Positions 21,432-32,500 of a DNA stretch of 64,000 nt are shown here, one piece after another. The notes under the pieces were generated by a model. It was not told where the DNA came from. It saw only the letters and a program-made list of their open reading frames with translations, and did no database searches. Every line of letters begins with the position of its first letter. Within the stretch, counting starts at the first letter, position 1. The stretch comes from Pseudomonas nitroreducens TX1 (GTDB taxonomy: Bacteria; Pseudomonadota; Gammaproteobacteria; Pseudomonadales; Pseudomonadaceae), in contig NZ_AMZB01000100.1 in assembly GCF_000313755.1 (NCBI RefSeq), positions 62,001 to 126,000 of the forward strand. Reading direction: 5' to 3'. The translations under genes and the position numbers were made by a program.

Positions 21432-22934
21432 ATGAAACCATCGCTAGTCCTCAAGATGGGCCAGCAGCTGACGATGACTCCGCAGCTGCAACAGGCCATC
21501 CGACTGCTCCAGCTCTCGACGCTGGACCTCCAACAGGAAATCCAGGAAGCCCTGGAGTCCAACCCCATGCTGGAGCGCCAGGAAGAAGGCGAGGATTACG
21601 ACAACAGCGACCCCATGGCCGATGGCGCCGAGTCGAGCGCCAACGGCAGCACCAGCAGCTCCCAGGACAACTTCCAGGAAAGCACCACCCCCAACGCCGA
21701 CAGCCTCGACGAAGACCAGTGGGCCGAACGCATCCCCAACGAGTTGCCGGTCGACACCGCCTGGGAAGATATCTACCAGACCAGCGCCAGCAGTCTGCCC
21801 AGTAATGATGATGACGAGTGGGACTTCACTGCCCGCACCACCGCTGGCGAAAGCCTGCAGAGCCATCTCCTGTGGCAGCTCAACCTGGCGCCCATGTCCG
21901 ATACGGACCGCCTGATCGCCCTGAGCATCATCGACGGCATCAACGACGACGGCTACCTCGACGAATCCCTTGAAGACATTCTCGCCTCCATCGACCCAGA
22001 ACTGGGCGTGGAGATGGATGAAGTGGAAGTCGTGCTGCGTCGAGTGCAGCAGCTTGAACCTGCCGGCGTCGGTGCGCGCAACCTGCGCGAATGCCTGCTG
22101 CTGCAACTGCGCCAGATGCCGACCAAGACCTACCTGCTGGCCGAGGCCATCCGTCTGGTCAGCGACCACCTGGACCTGCTCGGCAGCCGCGACTACAGCC
22201 AGTTGATGCGCCGAATGAAGCTCAAGGAAGACGAGCTGCGCGAGACCATCGAACTGATCCAGTCGCTGCATCCGCGCCCCGGCTCGCAGATCGAATCCGG
22301 CGAAGCCGAATACGTCGTACCGGATGTCATCGTGCGCAAGCACAACGACCGCTGGCTGGTGGAGCTGAACCAGGAGGCGATGCCGCGCCTGCGCGTAAAT
22401 TCTCAGTACGCAGGCCTGGTACGTCGCGCCGACTCCAGTGCCGACAACACCTTCATGCGCAACCAGTTGCAGGAGGCGCGCTGGTTCATCAAGAGCCTGC
22501 AAAGCCGCAACGAGACGCTGATGAAAGTGGCGACCCAGATCGTCGAGCATCAGCGCGGCTTCCTCGAATACGGCGAAGAGGCGATGAAACCGTTGGTCCT
22601 GCACGACATCGCCGAGGCGGTGGGCATGCACGAGTCGACCATCTCCCGCGTCACCACGCAGAAATTCATGCATACCCCGCGTGGCATCTTCGAGCTGAAA
22701 TACTTCTTCTCCAGCCACGTCAGCACCTCCGAGGGCGGTGAGTGCTCGTCCACCGCGATCCGCGCCATCATCAAGAAACTGGTCGCGGCGGAAAGTCCGA
22801 AAAAGCCATTGAGTGACAGCAAGATCGCTGGTTTACTGGAGGCACAGGGCATTCAAGTGGCACGTCGTACCGTCGCCAAGTACCGGGAGTCCCTAGGAAT
22901 CTCTCCCTCGAGCGAGCGCAAGCGGCTGGTGTGA
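21432..22934 (+). CDS. rpoN: RNA polymerase sigma-54 factor
   Basis: A 500-residue sigma-54 that directs RNA polymerase to -24/-12 promoters and needs enhancer-binding ATPases to open them. It controls nitrogen use, flagella, pili and more. Region I is glutamine- and leucine-rich (about 1-50) and region II is acidic (50-110). The core-binding domain follows, then a helix-turn-helix (near 365-385). The RpoN box [10 protein letters not shown] lies near 480. The start [13 protein letters not shown] is the conserved one; a TTG at 21399 is rejected. The downstream genes hpf, ptsN, rapZ and npr form the conserved rpoN cluster. Confidence 0.97.
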   Translation: MKPSLVLKMGQQLTMTPQLQQAIRLLQLSTLDLQQEIQEALESNPMLERQEEGEDYDNSDPMADGAESSANGSTSSSQDNFQESTTPNADSLDEDQWAERIPNELPVDTAWEDIYQTSASSLPSNDDDEWDFTARTTAGESLQSHLLWQLNLAPMSDTDRLIALSIIDGINDDGYLDESLEDILASIDPELGVEMDEVEVVLRRVQQLEPAGVGARNLRECLLLQLRQMPTKTYLLAEAIRLVSDHLDLLGSRDYSQLMRRMKLKEDELRETIELIQSLHPRPGSQIESGEAEYVVPDVIVRKHNDRWLVELNQEAMPRLRVNSQYAGLVRRADSSADNTFMRNQLQEARWFIKSLQSRNETLMKVATQIVEHQRGFLEYGEEAMKPLVLHDIAEAVGMHESTISRVTTQKFMHTPRGIFELKYFFSSHVSTSEGGECSSTAIRAIIKKLVAAESPKKPLSDSKIAGLLEAQGIQVARRTVAKYRESLGISPSSERKRLV

Positions 22935-23012
22935 CGTTGATCCACGCCAAGGTGTTCCGGCGGCAGGCCCCCTAACCTGCCACTTACACACGGGCAACAA
23001 GGAGAAAGCGGT

Positions 23013-23321
23013 ATGCAAGTCAACATCAGTGGACATCAACTGGATGTGACCGACGCCCTGCGCGACTATGTCGGCGAGAAACTCGGCCGACTGGAGCGCC
23101 ACTTCGACAAGATCACCAATGTTCAGGTCATCATGGAGGTCGAGAAGCTGAAGCAGAAAATTGAAGCCACCCTCCACATCGCCGGGGGCGAAGTGGTGGC
23201 CTGCGCCGAACATGAAGACATGTACGCGGCCATCGACCTGCTCACCGACAAGCTCGACCGCCAACTGATCAAGCACAAGGAAAAATACCTCGAGCGCCAG
23301 CAAGGTGTTGGTGTTCGTTAA
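23013..23321 (+). CDS. hpf: Ribosome hibernation promoting factor
   Basis: A 102-residue short-form HPF/YhbH protein. It binds the 30S decoding centre, blocks tRNA and mRNA binding and promotes 100S dimers in stationary phase. The fold begins MQVNISGHQLDVTDALRDYV and ends in a basic helix. The Shine-Dalgarno AAGGAGA lies upstream of the ATG. It is 78 bases downstream of rpoN in the conserved rpoN cluster. Confidence 0.95.
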   Translation: MQVNISGHQLDVTDALRDYVGEKLGRLERHFDKITNVQVIMEVEKLKQKIEATLHIAGGEVVACAEHEDMYAAIDLLTDKLDRQLIKHKEKYLERQQGVGVR

Positions 23322-23330
23322 CCCCTCTCT

Positions 23331-23798
23331 ATGATCCGACTTGAGCAAATCCTGACCCCCGGCCGTTCCCTCGTGAACGTGCCGGGCGGCAGCAAGAAAC
23401 GTGTCCTCGAACAAATCGCCAACCTGGTGGCTCGCGAGCTGCCGGGTTTCGATTCCCAAGACATCTTCGACAGCCTGGTGGCCCGGGAACGCCTGGGCTC
23501 CACCGGCTTCGGCAATGGCATCGCCATTCCGCACTGCCGCCTCACAGGCTGCCAATCGCCCATCAGCGCCATCCTGCACCTTGACCATCCGGTAGACTTC
23601 GACGCTCTCGATGGCGCGCCAGTCGACCTGGTGTTCGTGCTGCTGGTGCCCGAAGCTGCCACCGAAGAGCACCTTGAACTGCTGCGGCAGATCGCTTCCA
23701 TGCTCGACCGCGCCGACGTCCGCGACCGCCTGCGTCACGCCGCCAACGGCGAGGACCTGTACCGGATCGTCGTGGACTTCCAGAACAACGGGCACTGA
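23331..23798 (+). CDS. ptsN: Nitrogen regulatory EIIA protein (EIIA-Ntr)
   Basis: A 155-residue EIIA domain of the nitrogen phosphotransferase branch. It takes phosphate from NPr and acts by binding partner proteins rather than by moving sugar. The phosphorylated residue is His68 in [12 protein letters not shown]. It lies nine bases after hpf and two bases before rapZ. The partner NPr is encoded just downstream; EI-Ntr (ptsP) is not in the window. Confidence 0.96.
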   Translation: MIRLEQILTPGRSLVNVPGGSKKRVLEQIANLVARELPGFDSQDIFDSLVARERLGSTGFGNGIAIPHCRLTGCQSPISAILHLDHPVDFDALDGAPVDLVFVLLVPEAATEEHLELLRQIASMLDRADVRDRLRHAANGEDLYRIVVDFQNNGH

Positions 23799-23800
23799 TC

Positions 23801-24658
23801 ATGCGCCTGATCATCATCAGTGGCAGATCCGGCTCGGGCAAGAGCACCGCGCTCAACGTGCTCGAGGACAATGGCTTCTACTGCATCGACAACCTGCCGG
23901 CCAGCCTTCTCCCGGACCTGGCCCAGCGCGCACTGCTGCACACCGAGCTGCTGCACCCACAGGTCGCCGTCTCCATCGACGCGCGCAACCTGCCCAGCCA
24001 ACTGCAGCGCTTCCCTGAGCTACTGCAGGAAGCCCGCGACAAGCACATCCAGTGCGACGTGCTGTACCTCGATGCCGATGATGAGACGCTGCTCAAACGC
24101 TTCTCCGAGACTCGCCGCCGCCACCCGCTGACCACCGACAGCCGCTCGCTGGCGGAGGCCATCGCCGACGAATCGCACCTGCTGGCGCCGATAGCCGACC
24201 TGGCCGATCTCAAGCTCAACACCACCAACCTGAACCTCTACCAGTTGCGCGACGTACTCAAGCTGCGCCTGCTGAACAAGCCCGAACTGGGCACCGCCTT
24301 CCTGGTCGAATCGTTCGGGTTCAAGCGCGGCATGCCGGTGGACGCCGACCTTGTGTTCGACGTGCGCTGCCTGCCAAACCCCTACTGGAAGCCCGAACTG
24401 CGCGAGCACACCGGGCTGGAGCCGGAGGTGCAGGCGTACCTGGCGGCACAGCCCGACGTCGAGGAGATGTACCAGGATATCCTCGGCTACCTGAACAAAT
24501 GGCTGCCGCGCTTCGCCGCGAGCAACCGGGCCTATGTGACCATCGCCATCGGTTGCACCGGTGGCCAGCACCGTTCGACCTACCTGGCCGAGCGGATCGG
24601 TCAAGCCCTCAAGGAAAGCCTCACCAACGTACAGATTCGCCACCGCGACCTGAGCTAA
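23801..24658 (+). CDS. rapZ: RNase adapter protein RapZ
   Basis: A 285-residue protein with an N-terminal P-loop (GRSGSGKST, residues 8-16) and a C-terminal domain ending near [15 protein letters not shown]. In E. coli, RapZ binds the small RNA GlmZ and presents it to RNase E, so adjusting glmS and cell-wall precursor supply. In pseudomonads its target is less clear, because the GlmY/GlmZ pair is an enterobacterial feature. It lies two bases after ptsN. Confidence 0.94.
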   Translation: MRLIIISGRSGSGKSTALNVLEDNGFYCIDNLPASLLPDLAQRALLHTELLHPQVAVSIDARNLPSQLQRFPELLQEARDKHIQCDVLYLDADDETLLKRFSETRRRHPLTTDSRSLAEAIADESHLLAPIADLADLKLNTTNLNLYQLRDVLKLRLLNKPELGTAFLVESFGFKRGMPVDADLVFDVRCLPNPYWKPELREHTGLEPEVQAYLAAQPDVEEMYQDILGYLNKWLPRFAASNRAYVTIAIGCTGGQHRSTYLAERIGQALKESLTNVQIRHRDLS

Positions 24659-24692
24659 GCAGCGACAGACAACAAAAGGACAGCCCCTCGCG

Positions 24693-24965
24693 ATGCCCGC
24701 CCTCGAAGTCACCATCATCAACAAACTTGGCCTGCACGCCCGTGCGGCAGCCAAATTCGTCGGCGTTGCAGGGCGTTTCCCCTGTCAGGTTCGTGTGGGT
24801 CGCAACCCCGAGAACACGGTGGACGGCAAGAGCATCATGGCCGTGATGATGCTGGCCGCCGGCAAGGGCACCAACCTGCACCTCGCCGCCGAAGGCGAAC
24901 AGGAAGACGAAGCGCTCCAGGCACTGGTCGACCTGATCAACAACTACTTCGACGAAGGCGAGTAA
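24693..24965 (+). CDS. npr: Phosphocarrier protein NPr
   Basis: A 90-residue HPr-like protein of the nitrogen phosphotransferase system, passing phosphate from EI-Ntr to EIIA-Ntr (PtsN). The active histidine is His15 in KLGLHARAAAKFV, and the serine of KSIMAVMMLAAGKG occupies the HPr-like regulatory position. It is the last gene of the rpoN cluster. The 215 bases after it contain no supported gene. Confidence 0.95.
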   Translation: MPALEVTIINKLGLHARAAAKFVGVAGRFPCQVRVGRNPENTVDGKSIMAVMMLAAGKGTNLHLAAEGEQEDEALQALVDLINNYFDEGE

Positions 24966-25180
24966 GGCGGCCACTCAGCCCGGCTGACAGCCCTCTCATC
25001 AGACAGAAGACATCGATCTGCCCCGGCGCGGCCTGCGCCGCGCATCAGCGCCATTGCGATTCCGCAGTAACCCTGGAAACCACCCCATGGTGCATCGCGC
25101 TCGCCTCGCGTCCAGCAGCGCGCTGCCCAACGAAACGGAGCGAGACGGGAGCCGCGGCCAACGCCGACCGCGGCGGCGGA

Positions 25181-26530
25181 TCAGTTGCCGGCGACCATCA
25201 TCTTTTCGATGAGCACGGAGCCGGTATGCAGGTTGCCGCGGTACTCCACATCGTTACCAATGGCGACGATATCGCGGAACAGATCGCGCAGGTTCGCAGC
25301 GATGGTGACTTCCTGCACCGGGAACTGGATTTCGCCGTTCTCCACCCAATAGCCGCCAGCGCCACGGGAATAGTCTCCGGTCACCAGGTTGACGCCCTGT
25401 CCCATCAGCTCGGTGACCAGCAGGCCCCGGCCCATGCGGCGGATGAGGGCTGCCTGGTCTTCGTCGCCATGGCTGACGAACAGGTTGTGTACACCGCCGG
25501 AGTTGGCTGTGCTCGGCATCCCCAGCTTACGCCCGGAGTAGGTGCCGAGCACGTAGGACACCAGTTCGCCACCCTCGACGAAGGGCTTGGCGTACGTGGC
25601 CAAGCCATCGTTGTCGAACGAGGCACTGCCCAGCGCGCCGCGCAGCAGCGGGCGCTCGTCCAGGGTCAACCATTCCGGGAAAAGTTGCTGGCCCAGCGCG
25701 CCTTCGAGGAACGACGACTTGCGGTACAGGCTGCCGCCGGAGATCGCACCGAGGAAGTGGCCGAACAGGCCGACCGCGACTTCCGGCGCGAACAGCACCG
25801 GTACCTCGGCCGTAGGAACCGGGCGTGCCCCCAGGCGGCTGGCGGCACGCTCGGCAGCGCGGCGGCCGATGGATTCGGGAGTAGCCAGCAATTCGCCGCG
25901 ACGGTTCACGTCGTACCAGTAGTCGCGCTGCATCTGCCCTTCGAGCTCGGCAATCATCACGCAGCTGAGGCTGTGGCGGGTGCTGGCGTAGCCGCCGACG
26001 AAGCCGTGGCTGTTGCCGTAGACGCGACAACCCTGGTGGGTATTCAGCGTGGTGCCGTCGGCCTTGGTGACCCGCTTGTCGGTAGCGAACGCAGCGGCCT
26101 CGCAGGCCAGCGCGCGCTCGATGGCCTGGTCGGGAGTGATCGACCAGCCGTGGTAGAGGTCCAGGTCCGGCAGGTCGCGCGCCATCAGCGCCGGGTCCGC
26201 CAGGCCGGCGCAATCGTCTTCGGAAGCGTGCCTGGCAATCGCCAGCGCCGCCGCGACGGTCTCGCGAATGGCGTCCGCGCCGGTCGCCGAAGTACTGGCC
26301 GAGCCCTTGCGCTGGCCAACGTAAAGGGTAATGCCGAAGCCCTGGTCGCGGTTGAACTCGACGGTCTCGACTTCCCCCTGGCGCACCGAGGTCGACAGTC
26401 CCTGCTCCACCGATACCGCCACCTCGCAGGCGCTGGCGCCCTGCCGCGCGGCCTCGGCGATGATCCGCTCGACCTGCTCGCGCAGCTCGGGAAGGACCTC
26501 CGGGCTCACTGCCGGGTTGTGTTCGCTCAT
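25181..26530 (-). CDS. pmbA: TldE/PmbA subunit of the TldD-TldE metalloprotease
   Basis: A 449-residue protein, the non-catalytic partner of TldD. The heterodimer degrades unfolded peptides and, in E. coli, matures microcin B17 and degrades the CcdA antitoxin. It shares the TldD fold but has no HExxxH motif, as expected for TldE. The start [10 protein letters not shown] has AGGAG upstream; a longer frame to 26566 is rejected. It is divergent from darP, while tldD is on the same strand beyond darP. Confidence 0.94.
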   Translation of the reverse strand: MSEHNPAVSPEVLPELREQVERIIAEAARQGASACEVAVSVEQGLSTSVRQGEVETVEFNRDQGFGITLYVGQRKGSASTSATGADAIRETVAAALAIARHASEDDCAGLADPALMARDLPDLDLYHGWSITPDQAIERALACEAAAFATDKRVTKADGTTLNTHQGCRVYGNSHGFVGGYASTRHSLSCVMIAELEGQMQRDYWYDVNRRGELLATPESIGRRAAERAASRLGARPVPTAEVPVLFAPEVAVGLFGHFLGAISGGSLYRKSSFLEGALGQQLFPEWLTLDERPLLRGALGSASFDNDGLATYAKPFVEGGELVSYVLGTYSGRKLGMPSTANSGGVHNLFVSHGDEDQAALIRRMGRGLLVTELMGQGVNLVTGDYSRGAGGYWVENGEIQFPVQEVTIAANLRDLFRDIVAIGNDVEYRGNLHTGSVLIEKMMVAGN

Positions 26531-26646
26531 TGCATGCCTCTCCTGTTCATGATCCGGCCCCGCCATCAGGCGGCTGCGACCGGCGCGGGCCGGACAAGCG
26601 GCCCCTGACTCGTTATCATGGCGGCGTTTTCAACGAGACCCCCGCC

Positions 26647-27171
26647 ATGGCTGAAATTCACGATGACGGCTCGTCCTTCGATGAGAAGAGCAAGTCGCAA
26701 GTAAAACGCGAAATGCACGCGCTGCAGGAGCTCGGCGAGCGCCTGACCACGCTCAAGGCCGACATGCTCGACCGCATGCCGCTCACCGACCCACTGCGCC
26801 GCGCACTGGAAGAAGCTCCCAAGCACAAGGCCAACGCCGCCAAGAAACGCCACCGGCAGTTCATCGGCAAGCTGATGCGCGACCAGGACGTCGAAGCCAT
26901 CCTCGCCCTGCTGGAACAGGTAGATACCTCCACCCGCCAGTACAACGAGCGCTTCCACGCCCTGGAGCGTTGGCGCGACCACCTGATTACCGGTGGTGAC
27001 GCAGCGCTGTCCGCCTTCTTCGGCGAATACCCGGAAAGCGACCGCCAGCACCTGCTCCAACTGATCCGCCACGCCCAGCACGAGGCGGCTCACAACAAGC
27101 CTCCGGCCGCAGCGCGGAAGATCTTCAAGTACATCCGCGAGCTGGACGAGATCAAGCGCGGCCTGCGCTGA
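26647..27171 (+). CDS. darP: Dual-action ribosomal maturation protein DarP (YjgA)
   Basis: A 174-residue, highly charged, helical protein of the DUF615/YjgA family. The E. coli homologue binds late 50S precursors and helps peptidyl-transferase centre maturation. Typical segments are [19 protein letters not shown] and a C-terminal [13 protein letters not shown]. The ATG at 26647 is chosen; the frame extends upstream to 26530 but only through the pmbA promoter region. It is divergent from pmbA and convergent with tldD. Confidence 0.92.
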   Translation: MAEIHDDGSSFDEKSKSQVKREMHALQELGERLTTLKADMLDRMPLTDPLRRALEEAPKHKANAAKKRHRQFIGKLMRDQDVEAILALLEQVDTSTRQYNERFHALERWRDHLITGGDAALSAFFGEYPESDRQHLLQLIRHAQHEAAHNKPPAAARKIFKYIRELDEIKRGLR

Positions 27172-27211
27172 GCGGCCGCCCCCATCCTTCCCAGCCCTAC
27201 CGGCAACGGCC

Positions 27212-28654
27212 TCAGGCGCCCGTGCCGCCGACGGTGATGGCGTCGATCTTCAGGGTCGGCTGGCCGACACCGACCGGCACGGACTGGCCGTCCTTGCCGC
27301 AGGTGCCCACGCCGCTGTCCAGCGCCAGGTCGTTGCCGACCATGGATACCCGGCTCATCACTTCCGGACCGTTGCCGATCAGGGTCGCGCCCTTCACCGG
27401 GCGGGTGATCTTGCCGTTTTCGATCAGGTACGCCTCGCTGGTGGCGAAGACGAATTTGCCGCTGGTGATGTCCACCTGGCCGCCGCCGAGGTTCGCACAG
27501 TAGATGCCGCGCTCGACGCTGGCGATGATTTCCTGCGGATCGCTCTGCCCGGCCAGCATGTAGGTGTTGGTCATACGCGGCATCGGCAGGTGCGCATAGG
27601 ACTCGCGACGGCCGTTGCCGGTGCGCGCCACACCCATCAGGCGGGCGTTGAGCTTGTCCTGCATGTAACCCTTGAGGATGCCGTTCTCGATCAGCACGTT
27701 GCAGTGGGTTGGCGTGCCTTCATCGTCCACCGACAGCGAACCGCGGCGGCCGGCGATGGTGCCGTCGTCGACGATGGTGCACAGGCTGGAAGCGACCTTC
27801 TCGCCGATACGGCCGCTGTAGTTCGAGCTGCCCTTGCGGTTGAAGTCGCCTTCCAGGCCGTGGCCCACGGCTTCGTGCAGCAGCACGCCGGACCAGCCGG
27901 CGCCCATCACCACCGGCAGGCTGCCAGCGGGCGCGGGAACGGCCTCAAGATTGACCAGCGCCTGGCGCAGCGCCTCGCGGGCGTAGCTCATGGCGCGGTC
28001 TTCCTGAAGGAAGTACTTGTAGTCGGTACGACCGCCGCCGCCGTGACCGCCACGCTCGCGGCGGCCGTTCTGCTCGACAATGACGCTGACGTTGAAGCGC
28101 ACCAGCGGGCGGATGTCCGCCGCCAGCGAGCCGTCCGCCGCGGCGATCAGCACCTGGTCCCAGACGCCCGCCAGACTGACGGTGACCTGCTGGATTCGCG
28201 GGTCGAGGGCGCGCGTGGCGGCGTCGATCTTCTGCAGCAGCTCCACCTTCTCGGCGCGGCTCATCACATCCAGTGGATTCTCGCCGGCGTACAGGCGCGT
28301 CGGCACCACGGCCTGGAAGGCCTGCACCTTGCCGTTCTGCCCGGCGCGGGAAATCGAACGAGCGGCACGAGCAGCCTGGATCAGCGCCTCCTGGTTGATC
28401 GCGTTGCTGTAGGCGAAGCCGGTCTTCTCACCGGACTGCGCGCGCACGCCGACGCCCTGGTCCATGTGGAAGCTGCCTTCCTTGACGATACCGTCCTCCA
28501 GCATCCAGGACTCGGAGATCTGGCTCTGGAAGTAAAGGTCGGCGGCGTCGATGCCGGGCCCGCTCAGCTCATGCAGGATCGGCGACAGCTGGTCGATATC
28601 CAGACCACCGGGGGCCAGCAGGTGCTGACTGACGGATGACAACAGTTCGCTCAT
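27212..28654 (-). CDS. tldD: TldD metalloprotease subunit
   Basis: A 480-residue zinc metalloprotease subunit that works with TldE/PmbA. The zinc motif is H260-E261-x3-H265 in [13 protein letters not shown]. The HGGGGR stretch near 204 is a conserved glycine-rich loop. The start at 28654 has GGAG five bases upstream and lies two bases after the nitrilase stop, so the two are coupled. A frame extension to 28894 is a shadow of the nitrilase gene. Confidence 0.96.
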   Translation of the reverse strand: MSELLSSVSQHLLAPGGLDIDQLSPILHELSGPGIDAADLYFQSQISESWMLEDGIVKEGSFHMDQGVGVRAQSGEKTGFAYSNAINQEALIQAARAARSISRAGQNGKVQAFQAVVPTRLYAGENPLDVMSRAEKVELLQKIDAATRALDPRIQQVTVSLAGVWDQVLIAAADGSLAADIRPLVRFNVSVIVEQNGRRERGGHGGGGRTDYKYFLQEDRAMSYAREALRQALVNLEAVPAPAGSLPVVMGAGWSGVLLHEAVGHGLEGDFNRKGSSNYSGRIGEKVASSLCTIVDDGTIAGRRGSLSVDDEGTPTHCNVLIENGILKGYMQDKLNARLMGVARTGNGRRESYAHLPMPRMTNTYMLAGQSDPQEIIASVERGIYCANLGGGQVDITSGKFVFATSEAYLIENGKITRPVKGATLIGNGPEVMSRVSMVGNDLALDSGVGTCGKDGQSVPVGVGQPTLKIDAITVGGTGA

Positions 28655-28656
28655 AT

Positions 28657-29505
28657 TCACTCCGTGCGCGCCGGTCGTGGTTCGACCGGCGGGAAAAATC
28701 TTCGGTGCCGGGCAATCGGCATGCGCTGCCGGACCGCCGCCTGTTCTTCGCTGTCGCGCTCGGCCAGCAGCACGGCCTCGCCCTTGGCCTGTTCGGCGAG
28801 GATACGCCCCCAGGGATCGACGATGGCCGACTGGCCCCAGGTTTCCCGTCCCTTGGGGTGGGTGCCGCCCTGCCCGGCCGCCAGCACGTAGCACTGGGTT
28901 TCGATGGCGCGGGCACGGACGAGGATTTCCCAGTGCGCCGCGCCGGTCACCGCGGTGAAGGCGGCAGGGGCGCTGATCAGTTCCGCGCCGGCCTCGCGCA
29001 GCGCGGTGTAGAGCTCAGGGAAACGCAGGTCGTAGCAGACCGTCAGCCCCAGCCGCCCAACCGGCGTATCCGCCACTACCACGCGCTGGCCGAAGGCGTA
29101 GTCGTCCGACTCGCGATAGCGGCCACGGGTGTCGGCGACGTCCACGTCGAACAGGTGCAGCTTGTCGTAGCGCGCCACCACTTCGCCTCGCTCGTCCACC
29201 AGCAGCGAACAGGCATTGGCCTTGGCGTCCGGCTGGCCTTCGGGCGGCAGCGGCAGGGTGCCCGCGACTATCCACAACCTGAGGTCGCGGGCGGTGCTTT
29301 TCAACCAGGGCAGGATCGGACCTTCCCCCTGGGCTTCGGCGCGGCCGATCTCGGCGAGGTCGCGGCGGCCCATGGCGGCGAAGTTTTCCGGCAGCACGGC
29401 AAGGCGCGCGCCGCGCTCGGCGGCCTGTTCGAGCAGGCGACGGGCGGCGGCGAGATTGGCCGGGACATCGTCCTGGCTGACCATCTGGATGACGGCAATG
29501 GACAT
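28657..29505 (-). CDS. Nitrilase-superfamily amidohydrolase (Nit2/omega-amidase-like)
   Basis: A 282-residue carbon-nitrogen hydrolase. The Glu-Lys-Cys triad is visible as E40 (VLPENF), K115 (YDKLHLFD) and C157 ([10 protein letters not shown]). The Nit1/Nit2 branch includes deaminated-glutathione amidase and omega-amidase; sequence alone does not decide between them here. It sits between yhdP and tldD on the same strand, two bases before tldD. The order yhdP-nit-tldD is conserved in many gammaproteobacteria. Confidence 0.92.
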   Translation of the reverse strand: MSIAVIQMVSQDDVPANLAAARRLLEQAAERGARLAVLPENFAAMGRRDLAEIGRAEAQGEGPILPWLKSTARDLRLWIVAGTLPLPPEGQPDAKANACSLLVDERGEVVARYDKLHLFDVDVADTRGRYRESDDYAFGQRVVVADTPVGRLGLTVCYDLRFPELYTALREAGAELISAPAAFTAVTGAAHWEILVRARAIETQCYVLAAGQGGTHPKGRETWGQSAIVDPWGRILAEQAKGEAVLLAERDSEEQAAVRQRMPIARHRRFFPPVEPRPARTE

Positions 29506-29559
29506 GGCTAGCTCCGGTAATGCCTGGGTTTCATGCTAACCGATGCCCGGCCAGTCTGC

Positions 29560-32500
29560 TCAATGAGGTTTTTCGAAGGGTTTCTCGAAAGCGATGGTGG
29601 GGCTCTGCCACGGGCCCTTGACGCTGTACTGCACGCTGGCGAAGCGCGCGACCCTGTCGCCCAGCAGCTTGTCCACCACGAACAGCGCGCCACCAATGGC
29701 CGGCGCGCCGACGATCAGCGCCGCCAGCGGCAGGTTATTGGTCACCGGCAAGGTCACCAGCAACTTGGCGTCGATCTGGTCGTGGGCCAGGTCCAGAGTG
29801 CCGTTGAGCTCCAGGTTGCTAGACGGGCCGTCCAGCCGCAGCGGCTCACGGGTGAAATAGACGCCGTCGGTGGCGGTAAGCACGCCCTTCACGCGGTCGT
29901 AGCTCAGGCCTTTGCCGAGCAGGTCGGAGAAGTCCAGGCGCAGGCGGCGGTTGATGGCGTTGAAGTTGAGCAGGCCGAACACGCGCAGGGCGTTGGCGCC
30001 GCCTTCCACTTCGACGAACTGGCCCTTGCGAAGGCTGGCGTCGAGGGTGCCGCCGAAGCGTCGCAGGTTCAGGGCCGCCGGGGAGCCCGGCCAGTTGCCA
30101 TTGATGTCTACGCGAAAGCGCTCGCTGGTCACGCTGGGAGCGAAATCCCAGGCCTTGAGCACGTCGCCCATGTTCTTGCCTTCGAGCTGGCCCTGGAAGG
30201 TACTGCGGGCGCTGGCTTCCATGCCGTCCCAGCGCAGGCTGCCCTTCACCGACAGGCCGCGAAGGTCCAGGTTGACGTTATTGAAGCCGAGGCCGGTGGG
30301 CGTCGGTCGCACATTGAAGCTCCAGGCGCCGACCGGCTTGCCGGCCTTCAGCACCTGGCGAATAGTCACATCCATCGGCGGCAGCGTGCGCGGGTCGATC
30401 TTCGCCAGTGGGTCCGGCGCTTCCACCGCCTTCTCGGAGTCGATGGCCTCGCCCTTGGGCAGGTCGATGCGGTCCAGGGCGATCTGGATCGGCTTTACCT
30501 TGCTGTCGGGCAAGGTGACCTTTCCCGAGGCCAGCGAGCTGACCACACCGATCTGCCAGCTGCTGTCGACCCGGGCAAGGTCCAGCGTGAGGTTTTCCAA
30601 GGTCTGGCCGAAGCCCTTGAAGCGGCCGATCTGCAGGTCAGCGCCACGCAACAGACCCGCTGCGCCTTCGACGCCAGTGTTGGAGTACTTTTTCGCGACG
30701 GCCATCCAGGCGTCGGCATCGACCTCGTCGACTTTCCCGCGCACCTGCACGCCGTTCCAATTCGGCAGCACGGCGGGGTCGCCCCCCAGGCGCAGCACAC
30801 CTCGGCCGGCGAGCGGCTGATCCGCCGGAGCGGCATACGCCAGGCTGGCGCGATCACCGTAGGTAGCCCAGTAGCGCCGCTCGGCGCCGTCCAGAGTCAT
30901 ACGCCATTCGCTGTCGCGGGTTTCCTGTGCGGCCTTGCCCAGCGGAGCCGGCAGATCGATAGTGACGCCCTGCAGGTTGGAAGCCACCTGCAACTGGCTG
31001 TCCTTGCCGTCGAGCAGCAGGTTGAGCTGGAACGGCACGCGGCCGTCCACCGGCAGTTGCTTCTGCACCTTGCCCCAGTCGAGCAGGGTCTTGATCGGTA
31101 CCTGGCCGCCGACCAGCACACGCGTGCGGGGTACGCCATTGCGGCCTTCGGCGCGGATGCTGCCGGTCACGCGCGAACCCAGCACCAGGGCGGCGACGTT
31201 CTGCCCACTCAGGCCGCTGTCGGTGTCGTAGCGGAACTTGCCCTTGACCTGCTCGAGGTCCAGCTCGGGCTTGGCAATCTTCAGCCGAGCCTTGTCGGTG
31301 TCGAAGTCGACTATCACCCGCGCCTTGCTCGCCTCGCCCTTGGCCAGGGGAATGTCGAGGTTGAGGTGGCCGTTCAGGTCGCCCGAGCCTTCCCAACCGG
31401 CGAAGGTGTGGGTCGCGCCGATGGGCGAGTCCTGGAGGATCTTCAGGCCATCGACGAGGTTGCTTTCGATGTCGCCGTTCACGTGCAGGTGGGCCACCTC
31501 GCCCGGATTGGAGTGAGGGATCTCCACCGAAACATCGCGCACCCGGCTATTGAGAATTTGCCCGCTGGTCGCGTTGATGCTGACGCCGGTGTCCTCGACG
31601 CGCACTTCGCCCTCGGCCTTGCTCAGGCCCGGCCAGCCCGGCTGATAGTCGAGCACGCCGTCGTGGACCTTGAAGTACAAGGTCATGGCATGGGCCTCGG
31701 GTGCCGAGTGTTTTTGCAGCGAGCCCTGCCAGAGGAAGTAGCCCTGCTCGATGCGGCCGCTCTTGATCGAGCCCTTGAGCCAGGCGGCGAGGTCCTTGCT
31801 CATCTGCGGGATGACAGTGGGCAGGTACTTGCCGGTGTAGCGCGCGTCGCCGTTACTCATGCCGACGCGCAGGTCCATGTAGTCCTCGAGCTCCGGGTCG
31901 CGCATCAGGCGAATCAGCATGTCGCCGGCGAGGGTGCCCTCCTCGCCTTCCACCTGCATCAGGTGGCTGCCGAGGGTGAAGGCTTCGTCGTTGAGCTGGA
32001 AGAACATCCGGGCATGGGCGCTGCGGTAGCGCCAGGGCTCGGGGAACAGGGTCGCGAGGTGCAGCATGAAGTCCTGGGCGTTGGCATCGAGCGTGCCGCC
32101 GCCCAGGTTTCCACTGAAGGTGCCGTCGACGTTGGCCACCGCGGGCACATCATGGAAGGCGCTTACGCCGACCTTTTCCAGGTTGGCGGCGTAGGCCACG
32201 CGCTCGGCGCCTTCACGTTGCGGCCAGTAGTCGAAGTTGACATTGTGCAGCACGCCGTGTGGCTTCAAGCCGTCCAGCCATTCGACGGCCTTGTCCGGCA
32301 GCGGCGCCAGGGCGGTGATGGTCGGCCCCAGTGGCGTCAGGTCGAGGCGGTCGGCGCGCAACTGCCAGTGTTCCTCGCCTTTCACGCGGCGGGAAAGCTC
32401 CATTTCCACTTCACCCCAGCGGGTGTCGCCGAGGTTCGCCGCCAGGTCGGCGACACGCAGGTCAAGGTCGTCACCCTTTTTCTGGAAGAACAGCGTGACG

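Noticed and set aside
25087-25212. A 41-codon plus-strand frame in the npr-pmbA gap
   Set aside because: It is arginine-rich with no ribosome site or recognisable sequence, and it runs into the 3' end of pmbA.
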